Source: an uncultured Bacillota bacterium
Lineage (GTDB): Bacteria; Bacillota; Clostridia; Tissierellales; Tissierellaceae
Assembly (NCBI GenBank): GCA_937951995.1
Contig: CALGAG010000190.1
Coordinates: 1-12,545 of the forward strand
Direction of reading: 5' to 3'
Length of the DNA: 12,545 nt
The position numbers and the translations under genes are program-made. How positions within the stretch are numbered: the first letter of the stretch is position 1; each line of letters begins with the position of its first letter. Positions 1 through 6,109 of this stretch are shown one piece after another. A model generated the notes under the pieces. The model did not search any database and was not told the origin of the DNA. It saw only the letters and a list, made by a program, of their open reading frames with translations.

Positions 1-116
1 GCATTGGAAGCAGTTGGTTCCTCTCTTAATCTAAATCCCATTAGGTAAACTCCCACTATGATTAGTATTATCACTAAGATAACACCAAGTATTTTTTTTG
101 TAATCCTTTTGGTCAT
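1..116 (-). CDS. N-terminal fragment of a membrane-anchored protein, cut by the window edge
   Basis: The frame opens at an ATG (rightmost base 116) and runs off the left edge after about 38 codons. It begins MTKRITKKILGVILV and has a basic N-terminus, then one hydrophobic stretch at about residues 8-26, then a charged segment (FRLREEP). This is the pattern of a signal anchor or an uncleaved signal sequence with the bulk of the protein outside the membrane. No lipobox cysteine is visible in the part seen. A good ribosome site (AGGGGTGA) lies about 5 bases upstream of the ATG. The gene is the next one downstream of the cupin gene on the same strand but is separated from it by a terminator, so it probably has its own promoter. 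The function cannot be told from this fragment. Confidence 0.7.
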   Translation of the reverse strand, partial: MTKRITKKILGVILVIILIIVGVYLMGFRLREEPTASN

Positions 117-137
117 CACTTCACCCCTTATGACACA

Positions 138-146
138 ATTGTAACA
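138..146 (-). promoter_or_regulatory. Extended -10 promoter for the left-edge membrane protein gene
   Basis: Read leftward, TGTTACAAT is a TGn-extended -10 element with a 5/6 TACAAT hexamer. It lies about 20 bases upstream of the start codon, between the cupin terminator and the ribosome site. There is no good -35 hexamer at 16-18 bases, which is tolerated by extended -10 promoters. The placement is sensible but the evidence is one short motif. Confidence 0.4.
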
Positions 147-156
147 TGCACCCACC

Positions 157-186
157 AAAAAAGGAACCTGATTTCCATCAGATTCC
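157..186 (-). terminator. Rho-independent terminator of the cupin gene
   Basis: Read leftward, the arm GGAATCTGAT, loop GGAA and arm ATCAGGTTCC form a 10-pair stem with one U-G wobble, followed at once by six T residues. It lies just after the cupin stop codon on the same strand and ends that transcript before the left-edge gene. Confidence 0.85.
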
Positions 187-200
187 CATTTAACTTAATA

Positions 201-515
201 CTATTTAATTGGTGCCGGGGCCTTTACGACAATAAGCTCTAAAGTCTCCTCATCCCTGTTTCTTACATTCATCTTTATGTCCACTGGAATCTTCAATATG
301 CTTCCCTTTGGATATCTGTGTATCTCCTGATCACCCAGTTCAATCGACAATGTTCCCCTAAGCACTGTCATATAGACATTTGAATTGGAGAAGTGCTCAG
401 GAAGCCCTTCATCCTTATTGAAAACCATGTGAATGTAGTTGATATTGTCATCGAATATCAGCTTCTCAACTGCAAAGTCGTCTCCTGTTGAATAATTGAA
501 TACCTGTTCTATCAT
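201..515 (-). CDS. Small single-domain cupin-like protein
   Basis: This 104-residue protein has the length and pattern of a single cupin beta-barrel. An acidic N-terminal part is followed by a segment like cupin motif 1 (GLPEHFSNSNVYMTVLRG, about residues 37-54) and one like motif 2 (YPKGSILKIP, about 68-77). Functional metal-binding cupins carry two histidines and a glutamate in motif 1 and another histidine in motif 2. Here motif 1 shows only one histidine and motif 2 shows none at the usual place, so metal-dependent catalysis is doubtful and a ligand-binding or sensing role is an alternative. The ATG at 515 has GGAGGG about 6 bases upstream. The gene is monocistronic: it is divergent from the acyl-CoA dehydrogenase operon and ends at its own terminator. 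Substrate unknown. Confidence 0.75.
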   Translation of the reverse strand: MIEQVFNYSTGDDFAVEKLIFDDNINYIHMVFNKDEGLPEHFSNSNVYMTVLRGTLSIELGDQEIHRYPKGSILKIPVDIKMNVRNRDEETLELIVVKAPAPIK

Positions 516-576
516 ACTATTCCCTCCAAAATTGTTATTTGTAGATATATTTTAACAAGGATTTGAACAATGGTCC

Positions 577-594
577 GTAACATCTGTTACAGAT
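577..594. promoter_or_regulatory. Overlapping palindromes, candidate operator in the divergent region
   Basis: GTAACATCTGTTACAGAT contains two overlapping palindromes: GTAACA-TC-TGTTAC (577-590) and ATCTGT-T-ACAGAT (582-594). Both have perfect 6-base arms. They lie about 60 bases upstream of the cupin start and about 55 bases upstream of the -35 of the dehydrogenase operon, so a bound protein could affect either direction. An outer imperfect inverted repeat (arms around 551-562 and 595-607, AAGGAT/ATCCTT core) encloses them. I cannot assign a regulator family. Confidence 0.45.
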
Positions 595-648
595 ATCCTT
601 GGTTTAATATATTATTTGCTAAATTTTTATCAATTTTGCCCTAAAACC

Positions 649-676
649 TTGATTTATATTTACGTTGGTCTATAAT
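649..676 (+). promoter_or_regulatory. Sigma-A-type promoter of the acyl-CoA dehydrogenase-etfBA operon
   Basis: TTGATT at 649-654 and a perfect TATAAT at 671-676 are separated by 16 bases. Transcription would start near 683, giving a leader of about 80 bases before the dehydrogenase start codon. The leader contains the candidate Rex site. The -10 is consensus and the -35 matches at 4 of 6 positions. Confidence 0.65.
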
Positions 677-724
677 ATAATTTGTAGGTAGCAAATTTGG
701 TGGCGATATTTTTTTAAAGTTTTT

Positions 725-742
725 TTGTTAATTATTTAACGT
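725..742 (+). promoter_or_regulatory. Candidate Rex (redox repressor) operator
   Basis: TTGTTAATTATTTAACGT matches the published Rex consensus TTGTTAAnnnnTTAACAA at 12 of 14 defined positions: the left half is perfect, and the right half differs only in the last two bases. Rex is an NADH/NAD+-sensing repressor of Gram-positive bacteria known to control butyryl-CoA synthesis genes in clostridia. The site lies between the predicted -10 (671-676) and the ribosome site (about 747-757), so it could act as a roadblock to transcription. The match is seen in the sequence; binding is inferred. Confidence 0.7.
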
Positions 743-763
743 ATAGGAAGGGAGTGGATTTAT

Positions 764-1915
764 TTGAACAGAGGAATGAACTTTGACCTTAGCCCAAAGC
801 AGGCGATGATGCAGAAGCTTTTCAGGGAATTTGCAATCAATGAGGTTGAACCAATAGCGGCAGATATTGATGAAGAGGAAAGGTTTCCAGAGGAAACAGT
901 CAGGAAAATGAGCGAGATCGGTATGATGGGTATCCCCTTTGAGAGTAGATATGGTGGTGGCGACGGGGACAATTTGTCCTACATATTAGCTGTAGAGGAG
1001 CTGTCCAAGGTTTGTGGAACAACAGGTGTTATAGTCTCAGCACATACATCACTGGCATGTAACCCAATATATACATACGGAACAGAAGAACAAAGACAAA
1101 AGTATCTTGTTCCCCTTGCGAGTGGTGAAAAGCTAGGGGCATTTGGACTAACAGAACCAAACGCTGGAACTGATGCAGCCATGCAACAGACGGTTGCTGT
1201 GGATGAAGGAGACCATTACAGAATCAACGGTACAAAGATATTTATCACAAACGGAGGCTTTGCTGAGATATACGTGGTATTTGCCATGACTGACAAGGCC
1301 AAGGGTAACAGGGGAATATCCGCCTTTATAATGGATACGAATATGGAGGGCTTCTCCATTGGAAAAACCGAGCACAAGCTTGGAATCAAGGGCAGCTCAA
1401 CAACTGAGCTGATTTTTAAGGATGTCATGGTTCCAAAGGAGAACCTGCTTGGGCCGGAAGGAAAAGGCTTTACCATAGCAATGTCCACCCTTGATGGAGG
1501 AAGAATCGGAATCGCTGCCCAGGCCCTTGGAATAGCACAGGGATCTCTTGACCAGGCCGTCAAGTATACAAAGGAAAGAAAGCAGTTTGGAAGACCAATA
1601 TCAGCATTCCAGAACACACAGTTCACAATCGCTGATCTGCAGACAAAGATAGATGCAGCAAGACTACTTGTCTATAGGGCGGCTTTTATGAAGGATATGA
1701 ACAGGAACTACAGCTCCGAGGCTGCAATGGCCAAGCTGTTCGCTTCAGAGGTTGCCATGGAGGTGACCACAAAGTCAATCCAGCTTCACGGTGGATACGG
1801 CTACACAAGGGATTACCCGGTTGAAAGGATGTTCAGGGACGCCAAGATCACTGAAATCTACGAAGGTACATCCGAGGTACAGAAAATGGTCATTGCAAGC
1901 AAAATCTTAAGATAA
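764..1915 (+). CDS. bcd: Acyl-CoA dehydrogenase, butyryl-CoA dehydrogenase type
   Basis: This FAD enzyme reduces an enoyl-CoA (probably crotonyl-CoA) or runs the reverse oxidation, with the Etf made by the next two genes as electron partner. At 383 residues it has full family length. The first family signature (GAFGLTEPNAGTD) is at about 125-137. The second (QLHGGYGYTRDYPVERMFRD) is at about 340-359. The catalytic base Glu in IYEGTSEVQ is residue 367. The N-terminal and core sequence closely resembles clostridial Bcd. I place the start at TTG 764, about 9 bases after GGAAGGGAGTGG. An in-frame ATG at 776 gives the usual MNFDLS start, but its only purine-rich stretch directly abuts the codon. 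First gene of a three-gene operon, 12 bases before etfB. No crt, hbd or thl lies next to it, so the exact chain-length specificity is open. Confidence 0.95.
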   Translation: MNRGMNFDLSPKQAMMQKLFREFAINEVEPIAADIDEEERFPEETVRKMSEIGMMGIPFESRYGGGDGDNLSYILAVEELSKVCGTTGVIVSAHTSLACNPIYTYGTEEQRQKYLVPLASGEKLGAFGLTEPNAGTDAAMQQTVAVDEGDHYRINGTKIFITNGGFAEIYVVFAMTDKAKGNRGISAFIMDTNMEGFSIGKTEHKLGIKGSSTTELIFKDVMVPKENLLGPEGKGFTIAMSTLDGGRIGIAAQALGIAQGSLDQAVKYTKERKQFGRPISAFQNTQFTIADLQTKIDAARLLVYRAAFMKDMNRNYSSEAAMAKLFASEVAMEVTTKSIQLHGGYGYTRDYPVERMFRDAKITEIYEGTSEVQKMVIASKILR

Positions 1916-1927
1916 CGGAGGTGTGTC

Positions 1928-2716
1928 ATGAATATACTTGTATTGTTGAAGCAGGTTCCGGATACTACGGAAATGAAGATAGACAAGGAAAAAGGAACCC
2001 TTATAAGGGAGGGGGTTCCAACAATCACTAACCCAGATGACCTGGCTGGCATGGAGGTTGCACTTAGGCTTAAGGACCAATACGGTGCCAAGGTCACAGC
2101 TGTAACAATGGGTCCACCCCAGGCTGAGAACATGCTGAGGGAGCTGTATGCCATGGGTGCCGACCATGCTGTCCTGTTAACCGACAGGAAGTTTTCAGGT
2201 GCCGACACTTGGGCAACATCAAATACATTGGCTGCATATATCAAACAGGTTGATTTTGACCTTATTATTGCCGGAAGACAGGCAATCGATGGAGATACTG
2301 CCCAGGTAGGCCCACAGACTGCTGAAAAGCTAGGTCTACCCCAGATCTCATATGTTGATGATGTCCTGGAATTCTCAAAGGAAAAAATTGTAGTTAAGAA
2401 GGCTCTAGAAAACAACTACGAGGTTCTGGAGTGCCCTCTTCCCTGTGTCATAACAACATTGAGTACAATTGCCAAGCCAAGGTATATGAGGGTAATGGGA
2501 ATCAGCCATGCATTTGAAAAGGATGTCACCATAAAGACATTTGATGATCTAAACATTGATCCTGCAATCATTGGACTCAAGGGTTCACCTACCAAGGTCA
2601 AGAAGACCTTCACCAAGGAGGTCCACTCAAATTCAGATATATTGAATCTTGATGGCAAGTCCTCGGCCCGTAAGGTTGCAGAGATACTTATGGATATGAA
2701 TTTTATAGGAAAATAA
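1928..2716 (+). CDS. etfB: Electron transfer flavoprotein beta subunit
   Basis: EtfB pairs with EtfA to pass electrons to or from the acyl-CoA dehydrogenase. It is 262 residues, the normal family length. It begins MNILVLLKQVPDTTEMK, the usual EtfB opening. The nucleotide-binding loop AGRQAIDGDTAQVGPQ is at about 115-130, which in clostridial bifurcating Etf holds the flavin. Such complexes couple NADH oxidation to reduction of both crotonyl-CoA and ferredoxin. The overall resemblance is to that clostridial group, but bifurcation cannot be proved from these motifs alone. The ATG has GGAGG about 6 bases upstream. It lies 12 bases after the dehydrogenase and 13 before etfA, so the three are almost certainly cotranscribed. 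Confidence 0.95.
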   Translation: MNILVLLKQVPDTTEMKIDKEKGTLIREGVPTITNPDDLAGMEVALRLKDQYGAKVTAVTMGPPQAENMLRELYAMGADHAVLLTDRKFSGADTWATSNTLAAYIKQVDFDLIIAGRQAIDGDTAQVGPQTAEKLGLPQISYVDDVLEFSKEKIVVKKALENNYEVLECPLPCVITTLSTIAKPRYMRVMGISHAFEKDVTIKTFDDLNIDPAIIGLKGSPTKVKKTFTKEVHSNSDILNLDGKSSARKVAEILMDMNFIGK

Positions 2717-2729
2717 GGAGGGATTGAAT

Positions 2730-3755
2730 ATGAACATAGCTGAATACAAAGATATATATGTCTTCTGCGAGGAACGTGAAAACAAGATCCACGATTCATC
2801 CCTCGAGCTTCTGGGAGAGGCAGTAAGACTTGTTAAGGACAGACCTTCTCTTAACTACAAGGTTGTTGGAGTGGTCATTGGAGACCACTCAGACGAGCTT
2901 GCAGAATTAGCTGGATATTATGGTGCAGACAGGGTAATCTTTTTACACAATGAAAACCTCAAGCACTACAGCACAGAGATCTACACAGAGTTATTCATGG
3001 ATGTCATAAAGAATGACAAACCTGATATCATACTGATACCTGCAACAGTCCTTGGAAGGGACCTTGCTCCGAGGATAGCTGCAAGGTGTGACACAGGGCT
3101 TACAGCTGATGCCACAAAGCTTGATTTTGACCCTGAAAACGAGGACTCGGCACTTTTGTATGTAACAAGACCGGCCTTTGGAGGAAACCTCTTTGGTACA
3201 ATCATAAACGAGACCAAGAGACCTCAGATGACAACAATTAGGCCAGGGGTTATGGAACCTATCCACAAGGATACTGAAAGAGAATTCCACCTTGACAAGA
3301 GGGAAGTCAGTATCGACCATATTGAGGATAAGGTTAAGCTGATTGAAGTGCTGCAAAAGGACAACATGGCAGTTGATATTACAAAGGCAGACATAATCCT
3401 GTCTGGTGGAAGGGGAATCGGTGACAACTTCCATGTTCTGGAGGAATGTGCCAAGATGATTGGAGCTGAGGTTGGAGCTTCAAGGGGAGCCGTTGACAAG
3501 GGCTTCATCGGCAAGGACCATCAGGTTGGTCAGACGGGAAAAACCGTTAGACCCAAGGTCTATATTGCCTGCGGAATTTCAGGAGCTGTTCAGCACCTGG
3601 CAGGGATGGAGAAGTCTGACTATATCATTGCCATCAACAAGGATCCGGAGGCTGCAATATTCAGTGTTGCAAATATTGGTCTTGTTGGAGATGCACTTGA
3701 GATTCTTCCACTGCTAACAGAGGAGATTAAGACATACAGGGAAAGACCCTATTAA
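2730..3755 (+). CDS. etfA: Electron transfer flavoprotein alpha subunit
   Basis: EtfA binds the FAD that shuttles between EtfB and the dehydrogenase. I chose ATG 2730 (341 residues, MNIAEYKDIYVF) because AAGGAGGG ends 8 bases before it; the upstream in-frame TTG at 2724 is only 2 bases from that ribosome site. Domain I covers about residues 1-185. The C-terminal FAD domain shows SGGRGIG (about 225-231), GASRGAVD (about 249-256), GQTGKTV (about 267-273), the EtfA signature YIACGISGAVQHLAGM (about 278-293) and AINKD (about 301-305). No ferredoxin-like extension is present. Last gene of the operon, followed by a strong terminator 18 bases after the stop. Confidence 0.95.
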   Translation: MNIAEYKDIYVFCEERENKIHDSSLELLGEAVRLVKDRPSLNYKVVGVVIGDHSDELAELAGYYGADRVIFLHNENLKHYSTEIYTELFMDVIKNDKPDIILIPATVLGRDLAPRIAARCDTGLTADATKLDFDPENEDSALLYVTRPAFGGNLFGTIINETKRPQMTTIRPGVMEPIHKDTEREFHLDKREVSIDHIEDKVKLIEVLQKDNMAVDITKADIILSGGRGIGDNFHVLEECAKMIGAEVGASRGAVDKGFIGKDHQVGQTGKTVRPKVYIACGISGAVQHLAGMEKSDYIIAINKDPEAAIFSVANIGLVGDALEILPLLTEEIKTYRERPY

Positions 3756-3773
3756 ATTGAATAAGTTTAATTT

Positions 3774-3803
3774 GAAACGAGGCAATTGCCTCGTTTCTTT
3801 TAA
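3774..3803 (+). terminator. Terminator of the bcd-etfBA operon
   Basis: GAAACGAGGC, loop AATT and GCCTCGTTTC form a perfect 10-pair stem followed by TTTTAATTT. It begins 18 bases after the etfA stop codon. The hairpin is symmetric, but only the rightward direction has a gene to end. Confidence 0.9.
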
Positions 3804-3893
3804 TTTGACCCTATATGAGAGTTTTCGCTAACAATTATAATTTTTCAATGTGGGATTAGTCACATTCCTATCAATCGTTGTAATGGACACCTT

Positions 3894-3916
3894 CTTATGG
3901 TAGTATTATCCATAAG
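3894..3916. promoter_or_regulatory. Inverted repeat upstream of the SurA-N-like lipoprotein gene
   Basis: CTTATGG and CCATAAG are perfect 7-base arms around a 9-base A/T-rich centre, 28 bases before the start codon. The centre contains a weak -10-like TAGTAT at 3901-3906, spaced 17 bases from TTGTAA at 3878-3883 (4 of 6 matches each). The repeat could therefore be an operator over the promoter or a hairpin in the leader. No T-run follows, so it is not a terminator. Confidence 0.35.
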
Positions 3917-3943
3917 TGCAGCATTTACGAAAGGGGTTTGATT

Positions 3944-4687
3944 ATGTTTAGAAAATCAAGTAAATTAATGATAGTGCTTTCCCTGGTCCTTATTCTTTCA
4001 GCCTGTTCAGGCAGCAGCGACACAGGAAATGTTGAATTTGAAACTGGCAATCCAATTGCAATGGTCAATGGGGTTGAGATTTTTCAGGGTCCCTATGAAA
4101 GGGCTGTCCAGCGAATGATTGCAGGCTATCAGCAACAGGGACTTAGCCTTGAAGGAGAGATGGGAGATACTGTAAAGGAAAGGATCCATGAGCAGGTTCT
4201 TAATCAGATGATTCAGGTGGAAGTTATGACTCAAGAAGCTCAAAAACTTGGATTGGCTCCTAACGATGCAGTTGTTCAAGGAGAGATTGATTCCTTTAGA
4301 GACCATTATGGGTCAGATGAGGAGTATCAGGCTGCTCTTTCGGACAATCTTTACTCAGAGGAGGATTTCAGAAAACTCATACTTGAGGACCTTAGTGTAA
4401 TGGCCCTGTTCGATGAGTTTGTCGGAGAAGTAACCGTAACAGAAAAAGAGGTTGAGGATTACTACCTGGAGTTGGTTCAGGAGGCTCAAGACCAGATTGA
4501 TGCCCGTAAGGCTGCTGGCGAAGAGATTACCCAGGAACAGATGGCAATGATGGCCCCTCCCCTTTTCGAGGAAATTCGGGATGACCTTATGAATCAGCTT
4601 GTCCAATTGAGAACCCAGGAGAAGCAAATGGAATATCTGAATGGGCTGATGGAGAATAGCGATATAGAAATTCTGATTGAAGAATAG
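3944..4687 (+). CDS. SurA-N/PrsA-like chaperone lipoprotein lacking a PPIase domain
   Basis: This 247-residue exported lipoprotein has a type II signal peptide with lipobox LSAC, Cys at 21. After a linker, AMVNGVEIFQGPYERAV opens the helical SurA_N/trigger-factor-C-like chaperone fold, with helices to about 150 and the VTEKEVEDYYLEL hallmark near 163-175. In PrsA or SurA relatives a parvulin domain of about 90 residues follows this point. Here there is only a short Gln/Met/Glu-rich helix-forming stretch, then a final helix ending ENSDIEILIEE. No parvulin sequence is seen, so it is likely a holdase-type chaperone for exported proteins. ATG 3944 is chosen because AAAGGGG ends about 8 bases upstream; the in-frame TTG at 3938 is too close to it. 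Monocistronic, with its own terminator. Confidence 0.8.
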   Translation: MFRKSSKLMIVLSLVLILSACSGSSDTGNVEFETGNPIAMVNGVEIFQGPYERAVQRMIAGYQQQGLSLEGEMGDTVKERIHEQVLNQMIQVEVMTQEAQKLGLAPNDAVVQGEIDSFRDHYGSDEEYQAALSDNLYSEEDFRKLILEDLSVMALFDEFVGEVTVTEKEVEDYYLELVQEAQDQIDARKAAGEEITQEQMAMMAPPLFEEIRDDLMNQLVQLRTQEKQMEYLNGLMENSDIEILIEE

Positions 4688-4688
4688 T

Positions 4689-4731
4689 AAAAAGTGTCCA
4701 GGGGGACTGTCCCCCCCCTGGACACTTTTTT
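4689..4731. terminator. Bidirectional terminator, GC-rich hairpin of dispersed-repeat type
   Basis: AAAAAGTGTCCAGGGGG (4689-4705) pairs perfectly with CCCCCTGGACACTTTTT (4714-4730) around an 8-base loop ACTGTCCC. The A and T flanks allow termination in both directions: for the lipoprotein gene whose stop is at 4685-4687, and for the leftward GNAT gene whose stop codon overlaps the T-run. The 17-pair stem is much longer and more GC-rich than the other terminators in the window. It resembles GTGTCC/GGGGAC palindromes that I recall as recurring in clostridial and other genomes; repeat status is an inference. Confidence 0.85.
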
Positions 4732-5233
4732 ACTTTGTTTTTAGATATTCCATATAGTAAAATTCTGCATTCTTTATGGTAGGAGTATCCCTACGATATC
4801 TTTTTCTAATTTCAAATCCAATGCTTTCATAACACTTGATAGCTCTTTTGTTGAAGGTCCTTACCTCTAGTGCTATGGGAGTGTAGGGAAATCTCAACTT
4901 ACTCTCCTCTATCAATAGCTTCATGATATCCTTCCCAAGACCTTTTCCACATAGTTTTGGTTTTAAGCCAATTCCAAGGATTACAGTATCGGCTACATTT
5001 GTTATGACTCCGTATGCAACCAGCTCCTGGTCCTTGCTTACCGACAGAAAGTTGGATTCCCTCTTTTCTTTAACTGCCAGATCCCAATTGTTCCTTACCA
5101 CAGTCTCCCAGTCGGAAAGGTTGTAAACAGAATACTCACCATCATACTCCCATATGCAAATTTCCTTGGCATGTTCTTCAGACATAACTGATAAATTAAG
5201 CCTGATCCTGACCACCTCCATCTGGATACTCAT
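4730..5233 (-). CDS. GNAT-family N-acetyltransferase
   Basis: This 167-residue protein has the GNAT fold: an N-terminal strand (RIRLNLSVM), an EYDGEYSVYN segment, a central strand pair (ELVAYGVITN, TVILGIGLKP), and the acetyl-CoA pyrophosphate loop KLCGKGLGKD at about 94-103, a variant of the Q/RxxGxG/A motif. ALEVRTFNKRAIKCYESIGFEI (about 121-142) is the typical C-terminal half. It transfers an acetyl group from acetyl-CoA to an unknown amine. The start is uncertain. ATG 5233 has no ribosome site. A GGAGGTGG lies inside the frame at 5212-5219, but no standard start codon follows at the right distance. It is the last gene of a leftward run, 24 bases after the NTF2-like gene, and its stop codon sits in the shared terminator. 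Confidence 0.85.
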   Translation of the reverse strand: MSIQMEVVRIRLNLSVMSEEHAKEICIWEYDGEYSVYNLSDWETVVRNNWDLAVKEKRESNFLSVSKDQELVAYGVITNVADTVILGIGLKPKLCGKGLGKDIMKLLIEESKLRFPYTPIALEVRTFNKRAIKCYESIGFEIRKRYRRDTPTIKNAEFYYMEYLKTK

Positions 5234-5257
5234 ATTTGACTAAGTCTATAAATTAGT

Positions 5258-5626
5258 TTAAAAGCTCTCCATTTCAGTTATTGTACCCTGATGGAAGAGC
5301 AGCTTCCAATCCCCATCCTCAATTACCCAAATGGAGGTTCTTAGTGTATTGATTCCAAGTTCCTTCTCATCAGCAATATAGTTTGCCATCAAAAGACCAT
5401 TTTTCAAATCCTTGGTCTTGAAGTCGATAATCCGGATATCTCTGTCAGAGTCAAGGTTGTTAAGGTAATCGATGATTTTATCCTTGTAAAATACCTGTCC
5501 TGATTTGCCGATTTCAAAAAATTCATCGTGAATTCGCTTGTCCAGATTTCTATAGTTATCACAAAAATCTTTTCTGAAGAAATCATTCTCATAATCCAAA
5601 ATTATCTCTTCCAATCTTACGTTCAT
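5258..5626 (-). CDS. DUF4440/SnoaL-type NTF2-like protein
   Basis: This 122-residue protein fits the DUF4440 pattern: an N-terminal helix LEEIILDYENDFFRKDF, the stretch LDKRIHDEFFEIGKSGQVFYKDKIIDYL (about 28-55), then strands ending in RTSIWVIEDGDWKLLFHQGT. NTF2-like folds make a small pocket and often act as isomerases, hydrolases or binding proteins; nothing here fixes a substrate. ATG 5626 is the first start in frame, since a TGA lies three codons upstream. Its AGAGGGG ribosome site is rather close to the codon. It lies between two GNAT genes in a leftward run, 40 bases after the ElaA-like gene, probably in the same transcript. Confidence 0.75.
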   Translation of the reverse strand: MNVRLEEIILDYENDFFRKDFCDNYRNLDKRIHDEFFEIGKSGQVFYKDKIIDYLNNLDSDRDIRIIDFKTKDLKNGLLMANYIADEKELGINTLRTSIWVIEDGDWKLLFHQGTITEMESF

Positions 5627-5666
5627 CCCCTCTCAAAAAGCGATTCATCCAGTAATATCCCCTCTA

Positions 5667-6098
5667 CTACAATATCATCTGAATATGAGGGATTCCATCC
5701 TCCAAGTATTCTTCAGAGATCTGTATAAACCCAAATTTTTCATAGTATTCCTTAGCATAGGACTGGGCCTCTATTACAATCCTATCAGCTTTCATTCTCT
5801 CTCTTGCAACCCTTATTCCCTCGGAGAGGATCCTGTTTCCCAGACCAATTCCCCTTTCCGTGGTCAAAACACGACCTATTGAAACCTCTTCATGTGAGAT
5901 ACCCTTGTCAACAACCCTTAAGTAGGCTTTTATTCCGATATCGTCCTCAAGGTACACATGGAATGAATGCTGGTCCCTACCATCAATCTCAGGATAGATG
6001 CAATTTTGCTCCATAATGAACACCTCAAACCTTACCTTGAGTATCCTGTAGAGTTCCTCAGTTGAAAGTTCCTCAAATCGCTTAACTACAATCTTCAT
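5667..6098 (-). CDS. ElaA-like GNAT acetyltransferase
   Basis: This 143-residue protein matches the ElaA branch of the GNAT superfamily. It has LYRILKVRFEVFIMEQNCIY with the family RFxVFxxEQ motif (about 23-31), EIDGRDQHSFHVYL (about 37-50), the acetyl-CoA loop TERGIGLGNRI with RxxGxG, and AQSYAKEYYEKFGF near the end. Acceptor unknown. I start it at ATG 6098 because GGAGG sits 5 bases upstream. A GTG at 6110 is in frame but lies upstream of that ribosome site and would overlap the stop of the GrpB-family gene. The gap to that gene is 11 bases, so the two are likely cotranscribed and perhaps translationally coupled. Confidence 0.85.
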   Translation of the reverse strand: MKIVVKRFEELSTEELYRILKVRFEVFIMEQNCIYPEIDGRDQHSFHVYLEDDIGIKAYLRVVDKGISHEEVSIGRVLTTERGIGLGNRILSEGIRVARERMKADRIVIEAQSYAKEYYEKFGFIQISEEYLEDGIPHIQMIL

Positions 6099-6109
6099 AA
6101 TTACCTCCA

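Noticed and set aside
1216..1626. A 136-codon open frame antisense to the acyl-CoA dehydrogenase gene, with similar shorter frames elsewhere in the operon
   Set aside because: It has no ribosome site and no recognisable protein pattern, and it lies wholly within a well-supported gene. It is a by-product of codon bias.
1858..2415. A 185-codon antisense frame over etfB
   Set aside because: It is Ser/Thr-rich low-quality sequence with no domain, overlapping a certain gene.
2724..2729. TTG start for etfA two codons upstream
   Set aside because: It is only 2 bases from AAGGAGGG, whereas ATG 2730 has the normal 8-base spacing and gives the usual N-terminus.
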